Source: Marinobacter iranensis
Lineage (GTDB): Bacteria > Pseudomonadota > Gammaproteobacteria > Pseudomonadales > Oleiphilaceae
DNA length: 64,000 nt
Direction of reading: 5' to 3'
NCBI RefSeq assembly: GCF_029207565.1
Contig: NZ_JANCMW010000005.1
Span: 62,001-126,000, forward strand
Shown one piece after another: positions 17,070 through 26,647 of this stretch (the first letter of the stretch is position 1; the number at the start of each line of letters is the position of its first letter). Made by a program: the position numbers and the translations under genes. The notes beneath the pieces were generated by a model that saw only the letters and a list, made by a program, of their open reading frames with translations, had not been told where the DNA came from and made no database searches.

Positions 17070-18070
17070 AGTTCCGGCTCGACACCTTCACCTGCCTGTT
17101 GCTGGGCGCCATTGTCCTGGCAACCGTTCTCCCGGTACGCGGCGAAGTCGCCGAGTCCCTGGCAACCGCTGGTACACTGGCCGTCGCCCTGCTGTTCTTT
17201 CTGCACGGCGCTGCGCTGTCCCGCGAGCAGATCGTTGCCGGCGCTACCCACTGGCGGCTGCACATCATTATTACCGCATTCACCTTTGTGTTCTTTCCGC
17301 TGGTGGCACTACCCATTAATGAAATCAGCCGCTTTGCACCGGAATGGATGCCGCCGGACCTGGGCCTGGGCTTTCTCTATCTCGGGGTACTGCCTTCGGC
17401 GGTGTCCTCCTCAATTGCCTACACCGCCATGGCAAAGGGCAATGTGCCCGCTGCCATCTGCAGTGCGGCCGCCTCCAACGTCTTCGGTATGATGCTGACG
17501 CCGTTCCTGCTGCTGTTATTGGTGAGCACATCCGGTGATGGCAGTTTCTCGGTGGGCGAAGCGTTGCGGGACATTGTGCTTCAGTTGCTATTGCCGTTTG
17601 CGGTGGGGCATGGCCTGCGCCCCTGGCTAGGCGGTTTCCTGGCACGCCACGAGACCCTCACCTCCCGCTACGATCAGTGCGTCATCTGGTTGATCGTCTA
17701 TTCCGCCTTTTCCCACTCGGTTGCCAGCGGGCTTTGGCAAAACCTGCCATTGAACGCGATTCTGCTGGCCATCGCGCTGTGTTTTGCGCTTCTGGGGTTC
17801 TTTATGGTGATGGCAATGTTCGTGGTTCGCAGGCTTGGTTTCAGCCTGGAAGATGAAGCCGCCGTGGTGTTTTGCGGCTCCAAGAAAAGTCTGGCGTCGG
17901 GGCTGCCCATGGCAAAGGTACTGTTTTCCGGGCACCCCGGCTTTGGCATGATCGTACTGCCGATTATGTGCTACAACCAGATTCAGGTAATTGTAGGGGC
18001 CATGCTGGCGCAGAAGTATCGTGCCCGGATAGAGGAGGCGTCAGCCGCCGCCTCCCATTCCACCAAATAA
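17066..18070 (+). CDS. SLC10A7/YfeH-like bile acid:sodium symporter family protein
   Basis: A 334-residue membrane protein with about ten hydrophobic segments. VFCGSKKSLASGLPMAKVLF near residue 275 is the hallmark of the SBF_like (SLC10A7/YfeH) branch rather than of true bile-acid carriers. It probably transports an organic anion with sodium; the substrate is unknown. The gene is coupled by ATGA to the GntR gene before it. Its last 30 bases overlap the 3' end of the convergent J-domain-like gene. Confidence 0.85.
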   Translation: MKFRLDTFTCLLLGAIVLATVLPVRGEVAESLATAGTLAVALLFFLHGAALSREQIVAGATHWRLHIIITAFTFVFFPLVALPINEISRFAPEWMPPDLGLGFLYLGVLPSAVSSSIAYTAMAKGNVPAAICSAAASNVFGMMLTPFLLLLLVSTSGDGSFSVGEALRDIVLQLLLPFAVGHGLRPWLGGFLARHETLTSRYDQCVIWLIVYSAFSHSVASGLWQNLPLNAILLAIALCFALLGFFMVMAMFVVRRLGFSLEDEAAVVFCGSKKSLASGLPMAKVLFSGHPGFGMIVLPIMCYNQIQVIVGAMLAQKYRARIEEASAAASHSTK

Positions 18071-18751
18071 GGTCGCCAGGATGGCCAGGCCCACGATCCA
18101 GCCAATAACCGCCGGCCAGAAGTTGACCATCTGCGGTGGCAACTCTTCCTGGGGCTCCTGGTCAGCAGCCTTGCTCGCCTGAACGTCATCTTCAGCTTCT
18201 TCTTCAGGCGCATCCCGCAGGTTGTACCAGTCAAACCAGCCAGCGAGAAACTGCACGACCGCTGGGGAAAAGCTGCCATTTTCAGCCATCGGCCGAACCT
18301 GTGGCTCCAGCGCGCTGGCAATCTCCCTGCGAACGTGTGGTTGATCCGCCGGCGGCTCACCGAGTATGGCCTTCCAGATTTGTGCGTCGTTGCTACGGCC
18401 GGAATCATTCAGCAGGGCCCGAACCTGGATCACCACCTCACGAACGACCTGTCGCTCTGATGCATCCAGCTCTGCTGGCTCCTGCTCCGGCGAGGCGGTG
18501 GCACCTTCCATTTCTTCCGTTGCTTCCGTGGCTTCCGGATCAGGATTCTGCACATTGCTCCGAACTTCGGGCTGGCCCTGCGCAGTCATTGGCTCGCCAC
18601 CAGTCGCTTCCCTGAAAGCCCGGCGCAACTGTTCAAGCTCCTCACCGGAAGCAAACTTTTCCTGCTGTTCATAAGCGGCCTGTATCCGGGCCTGGTCACG
18701 GGTGGGTTCAATACCCAGTACTTCCCAACAATTCATAGGGTTACAACTCAT
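18041..18751 (-). CDS. Tail-anchored membrane protein with degenerate J-domain
   Basis: A 236-residue protein. The first 50 residues (CWEVLGIEPTRDQARIQAAY ...) match the start of a DnaJ-type domain, but the HPD tripeptide needed to stimulate DnaK is missing and the loop is shortened. A Glu-rich disordered region (about 55-100) follows. A C-terminal hydrophobic segment near residues 212-230 (WPAVIGWIVGLAILATLF) ends the protein, with a Gly-rich tail. Probably a membrane-attached adaptor. The start at 18751 or 18736 cannot be decided from ribosome sites. Function unknown. Confidence 0.6.
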   Translation of the reverse strand: MSCNPMNCWEVLGIEPTRDQARIQAAYEQQEKFASGEELEQLRRAFREATGGEPMTAQGQPEVRSNVQNPDPEATEATEEMEGATASPEQEPAELDASERQVVREVVIQVRALLNDSGRSNDAQIWKAILGEPPADQPHVRREIASALEPQVRPMAENGSFSPAVVQFLAGWFDWYNLRDAPEEEAEDDVQASKAADQEPQEELPPQMVNFWPAVIGWIVGLAILATLFGGMGGGG

Positions 18752-18865
18752 TCATCGGATATTCATTACATTTTTGAGAGACAAACGTAATAGAGTCACT
18801 TAGGATAAGAACCAAGCGTTTACTATAAAAAAATCCCACACTCGGCGAAGTATAAAACGACTCTC

Positions 18866-21052
18866 ATGTCCGTTACGAACTATCTCGTTAAGATTCCGGG
18901 GCCTTATCGCCTTGAACCCACCCCGCTACGCCTGTTTTTGTCGGCGTTGGCAGGCACATTCATCACCCTGGCCCCGGTAAGCGCCGCAGAAATCGACGAC
19001 GAATCATTCGAACTGGCCGCCCTTGGCGATGCACCGGAAACCTTCGAAATGGGATCCGCCATCCCAGAAGTGCTGACCACGACCCGGTTAAGACAGCCCA
19101 AGTCACGGGTACCTGGCACAACCACCATTATTACCGGCGAGATGATCCGCGACCTCGGCATTATGAACCTGGTGGAGGTGTTCCGCCTGGTTCCGGGAAT
19201 GACAGTCGCCGAGGTTGGCAGCAACAACCCGGTCACCAGCTACCACGGCACTGTACATTATGAGCAGCGCCGGTTGCAGGTACAGGTGGATGGCCGTACG
19301 TCCTACCGCCCTAACCTGTCGGACATGGACTGGAACACCATGCCGGTGCCCCTGGAGCTGATCGAACGCATCGAGATCAGTCGCGGCCCCAACAGCGCGG
19401 CCTATGGCATTAATGCGTTTCTCGGTACCATCAATATTATAACCCGTGCACCTGAAGACACCGCGGGATTTGAAGTAAGGGCGATTTCAGGTTCCAGGGG
19501 CTACAAACGTGTGTTCGGCTCGGCGGGCAACGCCAGTGACAACTATAACTGGCGCCTGGCCTATGAGAAACGCAAGTCAGATGGCTTTGATGAACAGGAA
19601 GATGACGACGTCTACTACCCGTTTCACGACGGCTATGATATCAACACCTTCACGTACGACAGCACGCTGTCCCTGGATAGCAACTACAGCCTGGACCTAC
19701 GGGCCGGCGTAGTGGACGGGATTGATGAAGAGGACGAGATCAAGAACGGCAAGCTGGGCGCTGACGACCATCCGGATATTATCGTTGACGACTATTATCT
19801 ACAAACCCGCCTGAACGTATCGACCTCTGAAAACCATTTCTACCATGTGCAGGCAAGCTTCCAGAATTATGACCGCAGGCAGCGCTGGAGTATCTGCATT
19901 CCCGGCGACACTTTTGACGACATTCTCCAGGGCAACAGCTTTGATCTGGAACCTTGCACGGCCAACGAGGTAGATCCTTTCAGAGCCAACCTCAATGAAG
20001 ACATCGAAGAGTCCCGCCTGGAATTTGAAATCCAGGACACCCTGCTGTTCAATCCTGACCTGAAACTGGTTTCGGGCCTTGGCTATCGTAAGGACACCTA
20101 CCGTTCTGAAACCTATTTCAACGGCCGCGGCAACAACTATCAGTCGCGTGTTTTCGCCAATCTTGAGTACTCACCTTTCCGCTGGCTTACCCTTAACTCA
20201 GGGGGTAACTGGGAGAAGACCACAACCACTGACGAGGGCTACTTTTCACCACGGGTTGCCGCCAACTTCATTCTCGCCAACAACCACACGCTCCGTTTTG
20301 TGTACTCCCAGGCGGTTCGAACACCGGATGCCTTCGAACAGAATCCGGATTGGTCCTATCGCCCCAGGAATGTACAACCTCCTTATGCTTTTCTTGAAGG
20401 GCAACGTTTTCTGGTGTCAGACCTGGTTGATCCTGCCACATCAACCTTTGGCAAATCACTTGAAGAAGAACGCATAATATCCCGGGAAATAAGCTATTTT
20501 GGCCAGTACTATATGGACAGATCCGTATTGTCCCTGGAAGTACGCTATTTCAATGACAAGCTTCGCGACATGATCAGTGGTGTCATCAATGAAGAAGACT
20601 GGACCATCGACAACAATGTGGCCCTGGACCAGAAAGGTTTCGAAGTTGAGGCATCGTTGGACTTCCCGGGTACAAAGCTGAGGATGAGCTATGCTTACCT
20701 GGATCAGGACGGCCGTTATACCGGCGCCGATGACCGCGACGCAGGGGATAAGCAATACGCCATCGACCTGCTCGGTCGCTTGTCGGTAAGGCATTCGGGA
20801 AGTTTTGCGTGGATACAGGATTTGCCCTTCAACCTGACTTCATCAACGGCTTTCTATTTTGCCGATGAGTTCCGGCGCTCGCAGTTCGAGCGTCTCGACC
20901 TGCGGCTTGCAAGGCGCATATTCAAAACCGGCTACAGCTATGAATTTGCTGTTACCATGCAGCATTATCTGAACCGGGATGTGGACTTGAGCCCTGATAA
21001 TGTTATCAAGGACCATAACCAGTTCTTCGCTGAAGTAGGCGTAAGATTCTGA
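18866..21052 (+). CDS. TonB-dependent receptor-like outer-membrane protein
   Basis: A 728-residue outer-membrane protein. A signal peptide with cleavage near residue 40 is followed by a short extension and then the plug domain (about 65-180: VPGTTTIITGEMIRDLGI, VEVFRLVPGM, ISRGPNSAAYGINAFLG). A beta-barrel of about 22 strands follows, ending in an aromatic-terminated last strand (FFAEVGVRF). The barrel is small to medium and rich in acidic loops. It is the first gene of a three-gene unit with a periplasmic binding protein and a hybrid histidine kinase, and there is no ABC or other uptake gene nearby. It may therefore work as the outer part of a sensor as well as an importer; the ligand is unknown. 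Confidence 0.85.
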   Translation: MSVTNYLVKIPGPYRLEPTPLRLFLSALAGTFITLAPVSAAEIDDESFELAALGDAPETFEMGSAIPEVLTTTRLRQPKSRVPGTTTIITGEMIRDLGIMNLVEVFRLVPGMTVAEVGSNNPVTSYHGTVHYEQRRLQVQVDGRTSYRPNLSDMDWNTMPVPLELIERIEISRGPNSAAYGINAFLGTINIITRAPEDTAGFEVRAISGSRGYKRVFGSAGNASDNYNWRLAYEKRKSDGFDEQEDDDVYYPFHDGYDINTFTYDSTLSLDSNYSLDLRAGVVDGIDEEDEIKNGKLGADDHPDIIVDDYYLQTRLNVSTSENHFYHVQASFQNYDRRQRWSICIPGDTFDDILQGNSFDLEPCTANEVDPFRANLNEDIEESRLEFEIQDTLLFNPDLKLVSGLGYRKDTYRSETYFNGRGNNYQSRVFANLEYSPFRWLTLNSGGNWEKTTTTDEGYFSPRVAANFILANNHTLRFVYSQAVRTPDAFEQNPDWSYRPRNVQPPYAFLEGQRFLVSDLVDPATSTFGKSLEEERIISREISYFGQYYMDRSVLSLEVRYFNDKLRDMISGVINEEDWTIDNNVALDQKGFEVEASLDFPGTKLRMSYAYLDQDGRYTGADDRDAGDKQYAIDLLGRLSVRHSGSFAWIQDLPFNLTSSTAFYFADEFRRSQFERLDLRLARRIFKTGYSYEFAVTMQHYLNRDVDLSPDNVIKDHNQFFAEVGVRF

Positions 21053-21087
21053 AGGCATCACACGGACGATTCCAGACCCCGGACGGT

Positions 21088-22068
21088 ATGAAACCAACGA
21101 ACGAAACAAGATCGCGGATAAGGCCAGGCAACTACGCAAGCCGGTGGGTTCCGCTGACCATTGCCCTGTTCATGTTCGTTGCTCTGTCTGTTCAACCCGT
21201 CGCCGCACAATCGACCGCAGGGTCCCTGGTTTATCTGGCCGGCTCCGAGAACTCCGCGCTTAACCGTCGTATGCTGTCCCTGCTTGAAAGCACGCTGGGC
21301 AGCACCACCACTATCCGCTCGTTCAGTAGCGGGCAAACGTCCCAGGACAGCACCACTCCGGTCATAACACTCGGCCCGGAGGCCTTTACCCGGGTCCGGC
21401 AGGAAAATCGCAACGTTCCTATCCTGGCACTGCTCGTGGATCAGTCGTTTATCGACGGCTATGCCGAACGCTCAGAAGGTTCGGTGTCAGCTGTCCTGTA
21501 TAACCCACCACTGATCAGGCAGGCTATAACCGGCCAGGTTATTTTACCTCACGCCACTCATGTGGCGATGCTTGCCCGCCCGGACACAGCAGAGCTTTAC
21601 GAGTCGCTGATAGAAAAACTCCCCGCTTACGGGCTCAATGGCCGGGTATTTGTTGTAAGCTCCGATGAAGATCTGATACCAACGCTCATCCATGCCCTCA
21701 ACTACGGCGACTTTATTCTTGCCGCGCCGGACAACAGCATTTACAACCCCCGCACCATCAAACATATCCTGCTGACGGCGTACCGGCGTAACCGGATTGT
21801 CATAGGGCCGAGTCAGGCTTATGTGAAGGCAGGCTCCCTGGCATCCACCTACACACCATTGACCGAGATTGCCTCCCTGGCAGCCGAGTACGTTGAGCAC
21901 TACCGGGCTCAAGGGCGATTTCCAACGCCCGCCTACCCCGATACGTTCAGGATCGAACTCAACCAGCAGGTTGCACGTTCCCTGAATATTCCGCTACCTG
22001 ACCGCCAGGAAATTATCGACTCTGTGAGAGAACGGCTTGCCGATCCCGAGGAGGCTACTGATGAGTAA
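21088..22068 (+). CDS. Periplasmic ABC_sub_bind-type binding protein coupled to a histidine kinase
   Basis: A 326-residue exported protein (signal peptide cut near residue 40, mature QSTAGSLVYLAG). It has the two-lobe pattern of the PF04392-like substrate-binding family: VITLGPEAFTRVRQ in lobe one, and later HILLTAYRRNRIVIGPSQAYVKAGSLASTYTPL. It is only 35 bases downstream of the TonB-receptor gene and its last eight bases overlap the start of the hybrid kinase gene. No permease or ATPase gene accompanies it, so it is better read as the ligand-presenting part of a signalling complex than as a transporter component. Confidence 0.75.
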   Translation: MKPTNETRSRIRPGNYASRWVPLTIALFMFVALSVQPVAAQSTAGSLVYLAGSENSALNRRMLSLLESTLGSTTTIRSFSSGQTSQDSTTPVITLGPEAFTRVRQENRNVPILALLVDQSFIDGYAERSEGSVSAVLYNPPLIRQAITGQVILPHATHVAMLARPDTAELYESLIEKLPAYGLNGRVFVVSSDEDLIPTLIHALNYGDFILAAPDNSIYNPRTIKHILLTAYRRNRIVIGPSQAYVKAGSLASTYTPLTEIASLAAEYVEHYRAQGRFPTPAYPDTFRIELNQQVARSLNIPLPDRQEIIDSVRERLADPEEATDE

Positions 22069-24004
22069 GCGCATGGGCAGGCCGGCTCCTCTCACCAGAA
22101 AATTGCTGCTATTGGGCGCAGCGCCGGCGATTGTGATGTTCGTGGTACTGATGGTGTTCTTTACCTCTGCGCGCCTGGACGACGCCCGCAAGGATCTAGC
22201 GGATAGCAGCCAGATGCTTGCAGACAGCCTGGCGCCGGCCGTCGAGTACGCGGTTGTTTCCGGGAACACCGTTGCCCTTGAACAGATTCTGTCGCAATCG
22301 CTGCGCCGAAGCCGTGCCCAGTGGATTCGGGTCTCCAACGTGGTGGGTGACGAGGTGGGGTTCGTATCCACGGACGATCCGGGTGATATCAGTGCCGAGG
22401 ACACTTTCGATGTTTTCGAGTCTGAAATCCTGCAGCAGCCGCTCGACCTGGGCGAAGATCGCCAGACCGAATGGTTCGAGCCAAACTACGGGTTCGGGAC
22501 TGGTGCCCTGCGTGTTGGTACGGTTGAGGTAGGTGTCAACAAGGCTCAACTTGCTGCCCGCCGACAGGACATCCTGTGGACATCGTTAGCGGTCGGGTTT
22601 TCATTGCTGCTGTTTACCCTGTTAATCGTCAACCATTCCCTGAACAGCATCATTTCACCGATCCACGCCCTGTCCCGCCGGGTGTCAAAGCTGACAAACC
22701 GCGAATACGAGGACGTTCCGGTCAGCAGCACCGGCACTGCCCGTGAGATCAGGGAGTTGGAAGAGAGCCTTAACGACCTGTCCAGACACCTCAGGAGCCT
22801 GAAGGCATCCAGGGATGAAACACTGGCTTCGTCCGAAAAGGCACGGGAGAGGGCGGAACAGGCAAATCGTGCGAAGTCCGAATTTCTCGCCACCATGAGC
22901 CACGAACTACGGACTCCCCTCAATGGCGTTCTGGGGATGATTGAGCTGGTCACCGAAGAAACCCTGAGTGCCCGGCAAAAGGATTACCTGCAGACAGCAC
23001 GCCAGTCGACCGAAGACTTGCTGACGGTCATCAACGACATACTGGATTACTCCCATATTGATCGGGGCACGCTGGAACTGGATAACCGGGAGTTTGATCT
23101 GAAGGAACTGATTGCAAACTGCACCGCCAGTTACCGCCACATTGCCGAGCAACAGGGGCTGGCGCTGTCTACCCAGTTTATCGGGGAATGGCCGGACCAC
23201 CCGATTGTTCTGGGGGATTCGCCAAGGCTGCGCCAGATCCTTGCCGGCCTTATCGACAATGCCATCAAGTTCACCGGTGACGGCTTTATAAAAATCCACG
23301 CTGGCTGGTTTTCCCTGGAGGAAAACTGCATGGTGCTTAACTGCACCGTCAGCGATTCAGGCTGCGGCATCCCGGTCGAACGCATTCACGACATCTTCAA
23401 CTCGTTCGAACAGCTCGAAACCGGAGACGCCCGTCGCTACGGTGGCACCGGAATGGGGCTCTCCCTGGTCCAACGATTGGTTGAGTTGATGGGTGGGCAC
23501 GTCAAGGTTGAAACGGATATTGGCAAAGGATCATCGTTCCGCTTCGAGCTGCCTTTTGAGCTGGCGGCGCCGTCTGAACATCCTGAAACAAACAATCAGG
23601 GACCCATTAAAACCAGCAGCGAAAATGCCCGCGCCCTGGTGGTGGAGGACAATGTTGTGAACCAGCGGGTTGCCACGGCCCTGCTCAAACGGCTGGGCTT
23701 CAGTACCGACTCAGCGGCCAATGGCGAGGAGGCCCTGCAACTGGTGCAAAACAACCATACCGGCTACGACGTTATCCTGATGGACTGCCAGATGCCGGTT
23801 ATGGATGGCTATGAAACCACCCGCTGTATCCGGGAATGGGAGCAAAGCAACGGCCAGGGCGGAACCCCTATCATTGCACTCACGGCGGACGCCCTACCGG
23901 GAACCGAATCCAGTTGCCGCGAGGCGGGCATGAATGATTATCTGGCCAAGCCAGTGAGAAAGGAGAACCTGAGGGCGGTACTCAGCCGCTGGATACGGGT
24001 GTAA
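22061..24004 (+). CDS. Hybrid sensor histidine kinase (BarA-like architecture)
   Basis: A 647-residue inner-membrane signal protein. The start at 22061 overlaps the previous gene by eight bases and has GAGGAG upstream. Order of parts: membrane helix at about 15-40, periplasmic sensor of about 125 residues, second membrane helix near 170-195, HAMP-like linker, HisKA with the phospho-accepting His281 (MSHELRTPLNG), HATPase with DSGCGIP and GGTGMGLSLV boxes, and a C-terminal receiver with Asp575 (ILMDCQMPVMDG). No Hpt domain is present, so transfer to an outside Hpt or response regulator is needed. Operon position suggests that it reads the state of the binding protein and the TonB-dependent receptor. 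Confidence 0.93.
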   Translation: MSKRMGRPAPLTRKLLLLGAAPAIVMFVVLMVFFTSARLDDARKDLADSSQMLADSLAPAVEYAVVSGNTVALEQILSQSLRRSRAQWIRVSNVVGDEVGFVSTDDPGDISAEDTFDVFESEILQQPLDLGEDRQTEWFEPNYGFGTGALRVGTVEVGVNKAQLAARRQDILWTSLAVGFSLLLFTLLIVNHSLNSIISPIHALSRRVSKLTNREYEDVPVSSTGTAREIRELEESLNDLSRHLRSLKASRDETLASSEKARERAEQANRAKSEFLATMSHELRTPLNGVLGMIELVTEETLSARQKDYLQTARQSTEDLLTVINDILDYSHIDRGTLELDNREFDLKELIANCTASYRHIAEQQGLALSTQFIGEWPDHPIVLGDSPRLRQILAGLIDNAIKFTGDGFIKIHAGWFSLEENCMVLNCTVSDSGCGIPVERIHDIFNSFEQLETGDARRYGGTGMGLSLVQRLVELMGGHVKVETDIGKGSSFRFELPFELAAPSEHPETNNQGPIKTSSENARALVVEDNVVNQRVATALLKRLGFSTDSAANGEEALQLVQNNHTGYDVILMDCQMPVMDGYETTRCIREWEQSNGQGGTPIIALTADALPGTESSCREAGMNDYLAKPVRKENLRAVLSRWIRV

Positions 24005-24029
24005 CCAGCGGCTCAACAGAAGCAGCGAA

Positions 24030-25391
24030 CTAAGCCACCGGCTCCCGCATGGTCACGAACTCTTCCGCGGAAGTCGGATGAATACCAATGGTGCTGTCGA
24101 ACTGCGCCTTGGTGGCACCGGCTTTCAGGGCAACCGCAATGCCCTGGGTAATTTCCCCGGCGTCCGGCCCGACCATATGCGCCCCCAGAACCCGGTCTGA
24201 TGCGTCATCCACCACCAGCTTCATCAATGACCGCTCATCCCGCCCGCTCAGGGTATGTTTCATGGGCTTGAATTCCGAACGGTAGATTCGCAGCGTGTGG
24301 CCGGCCTCCCGCGCCTGGGCCTCGGTCAGGCCCACCGTTCCGATATTGGGCTGGCAGAAAACAGCCGTGGGAATACAGGTGTAATCCATGTCCCCCTTAC
24401 CATCACCAAACAGGCGATTGGACAGTACCATCCCCTGGGCGAGCGCTACCGGTGTCAGTTGTGGTGTGCCGATCACATCCCCCAAGGCGGTTATGGAAGG
24501 AACTGCGGTCTGGAAATGGTCATCAACAACCACATGACCGGATGCGCTGAGCTGGACGCCAAGTTCTTCAAGGCCCAGCCCATCCACCAGGGCCCTGCGA
24601 CCAGTTGCTGCCATCACCAGCCCGGTATTCAGCCGCGTGCCATCGGTCAGGTTAACGTTGTAGCGGGTATCATCGCTTTCAATGGATTCAATGTTGACCC
24701 CAAAGCGCAGGTTGACACCTTTCTTGCGTATTTCCTCGGCGGTGAACTTGCGAACATCGTCATCGAAGCCACGCAGGAACAGATCGCCCCGATACAGCAA
24801 GGTGGTTTCCACGCCCAACCCGGCGAGGATCCCCGCAAACTCAACGGCAATATAGCCACCACCCCAGACTACGGCCTGCCTCGGCAGTTGTGGCAGATAG
24901 AACATCTCGTTCGAGGTGAGAACGCACTCCTTGCCAGGTACATCCGGAATCACCGGCCAGCTTCCAGTGGCAACCGTGATGTGTTTTGCGGTATACACCT
25001 GGTCCCCGACGACCACGGTATGTGCGTCGGTCAGTGAAGCCGTCCCCCGGATAACGGTAACACCGGCATTGTCGAGCATACGCCCGTAGATACCGTTTAG
25101 CCGTTCAATCTCGGCGTTCTTGTTGGCAACCAGCCTGGTCCAATCGAAACTGACCTGATCACCCGGCACGTTCCAGCCGTACCCTGCCGCATCCTCAATG
25201 TCTTCACCGGCGTGGGCGCCATACACAAACAGTTTCTTGGGCACGCAGCCAACATTGACACAGGTACCACCAAGATAGCGCGATTCCACCACAGCCACAC
25301 GGGCGCCCCTGGCAGCCGACATGCGTGCCAGCCGGACTCCGCCGGACCCGGCACCAATGATAATCAGATCAAAATCCTGTTTGTCAGACAC
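24030..25391 (-). CDS. gor: Glutathione-disulfide reductase
   Basis: A 453-residue flavoprotein that reduces oxidised glutathione with NADPH. FAD-binding IIGAGSGG (11-18) and the redox disulfide Cys44/Cys49 in [13 protein letters not shown] are intact. The NAD(P)-binding [11 protein letters not shown] and the C-terminal HPTSAEEF with the catalytic His are also present. It follows the GNAT gene by 33 bases and probably reads through from the gsp operon end, or has its own promoter. No neighbouring glutathione genes. Confidence 0.93.
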   Translation of the reverse strand: MSDKQDFDLIIIGAGSGGVRLARMSAARGARVAVVESRYLGGTCVNVGCVPKKLFVYGAHAGEDIEDAAGYGWNVPGDQVSFDWTRLVANKNAEIERLNGIYGRMLDNAGVTVIRGTASLTDAHTVVVGDQVYTAKHITVATGSWPVIPDVPGKECVLTSNEMFYLPQLPRQAVVWGGGYIAVEFAGILAGLGVETTLLYRGDLFLRGFDDDVRKFTAEEIRKKGVNLRFGVNIESIESDDTRYNVNLTDGTRLNTGLVMAATGRRALVDGLGLEELGVQLSASGHVVVDDHFQTAVPSITALGDVIGTPQLTPVALAQGMVLSNRLFGDGKGDMDYTCIPTAVFCQPNIGTVGLTEAQAREAGHTLRIYRSEFKPMKHTLSGRDERSLMKLVVDDASDRVLGAHMVGPDAGEITQGIAVALKAGATKAQFDSTIGIHPTSAEEFVTMREPVA

Positions 25392-25424
25392 AGCGTCTCC
25401 TGTAGTTTTAGACAGCCTGTTCGG

Positions 25425-26093
25425 TCAACCCGGAGCTGCCGCCTCTTCACCGGGGCGGACCTCACGGAACAATACGTGATCCTCAAAGTCGCCCAGGCGG
25501 ATGGTACCCAGGCTACGGAACCCTTCAGATTCATAGAACGGGAGATAGCGGCTATTGCCAGTGTCGAGAACCAGACCACTGCCCCGGGGGTTCTCGGCGC
25601 AGAGCTTTTCGACGGTGGAAAGCAGCAATCGTCCGTATCCCTTATTCTGGTAGTTCGGGTTCACTCCCATCAACGGCAACTGGTGGGCCAATGGTTGCGG
25701 CAGCATTTCCCGGATTTTCTCATGGTAATCCAGGTAGCGCCGGGTGCATGCGAAACCGGCGGTCAACACCATGCGAATGCGCCAGCTTATCTGTTCGGCA
25801 AGGTTGAGCCTGAGTTCAGGCTCGCCAATAAAGGCAACGGCAACCAGCGTGTCATTGGCCAGGACTCCAATGGCGTCCTGGTCCAGCTCCAGGTAGAGGT
25901 CGATCAGTTCCCTGACTGTCGCCCGAACACGCTGTTCGTAACCGGGGCGGCGGTGATCGAACAGGTACTGGAATGTCGGTTCATCCCGGTAGGCATGGAC
26001 CAGTATGGATATCGCCTCATTGCGGGCGCTCGCATCAAGACGGACAATCGCCGGCTCCGGATTGTTCTTGTTGTCTGTGCCGTCATTCATCAC
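25425..26093 (-). CDS. GNAT-family N-acetyltransferase
   Basis: A 222-residue protein with the GNAT acetyl-CoA-binding signature: LMGVNPNYQNKGYGRLLLSTVEKLC in the centre (motif A, Q-N-K-G-Y-G) and then LVLDTGNSRYLPFYESEGF in motif B. Ribosome site GGAG precedes the ATG at 26093. It starts 19 bases after the gspM stop and may be cotranscribed with the secretion genes. The acceptor substrate is unknown. Confidence 0.85.
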   Translation of the reverse strand: MMNDGTDNKNNPEPAIVRLDASARNEAISILVHAYRDEPTFQYLFDHRRPGYEQRVRATVRELIDLYLELDQDAIGVLANDTLVAVAFIGEPELRLNLAEQISWRIRMVLTAGFACTRRYLDYHEKIREMLPQPLAHQLPLMGVNPNYQNKGYGRLLLSTVEKLCAENPRGSGLVLDTGNSRYLPFYESEGFRSLGTIRLGDFEDHVLFREVRPGEEAAAPG

Positions 26094-26112
26094 ATGCTCT
26101 CCAGTATCTGCC

Positions 26113-26643
26113 TCAGATCGTCAGGGTTAGACGTACGGATACAATGCCCGGATCGTTTTGTCGATCCATGGACGCCTGGTCTATCAGAACACCGTGCCCG
26201 GTGTTAAGTTGCTCCAGCCAGCTGGCCACCTCCGTGAAGCGGGCCCCTTCCAGCCAGACCCGAATGGCATCTTCCCCGCTGGGTTCAAAACGCTGGAGAG
26301 AGAGGCCTGCTTCACTGGCGCTGCGCGTTACCAGTGCCATCAGTGCACGCCCATCCTCCGGAGTATCAGCGCCAGCGCTGCCCTGCCCGGCGCCCGCGCT
26401 GGACAGCCGCTCCAGCGACTGGCGGTTCGCTTCCAGCCAGGCCAGCAGTTCCGTGGCATTCTCCCGCGCAGCTGCGGCATTATCATGAAAGCTCGTGGCG
26501 GGGCGCCAGATCCCGAAGTAAAGGATACCCAGAAGAACCGCCACTGCAAGAACGGCCAACGCCTGCTGATCCCTGCGCGGCAACTGGTCATACTGGGCAA
26601 TCAGTTTGCCGACAGCAGGCTGTTCCTTGATCCTGTTCCACAT
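26113..26643 (-). CDS. gspM: Type II secretion system protein M
   Basis: A 176-residue inner-membrane assembly-platform protein. After a short cytoplasmic start (LPRRDQQALAVLAVAVLLGILYFGIW) comes one membrane helix at about 28-48, then a periplasmic ferredoxin-like part. The position directly after gspL and the size fit GspM. It binds GspL to link the ATPase with the pseudopilus platform. AGGAGG precedes its start. Confidence 0.85.
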   Translation of the reverse strand: MWNRIKEQPAVGKLIAQYDQLPRRDQQALAVLAVAVLLGILYFGIWRPATSFHDNAAAARENATELLAWLEANRQSLERLSSAGAGQGSAGADTPEDGRALMALVTRSASEAGLSLQRFEPSGEDAIRVWLEGARFTEVASWLEQLNTGHGVLIDQASMDRQNDPGIVSVRLTLTI

Positions 26644-26647
26644 GACG

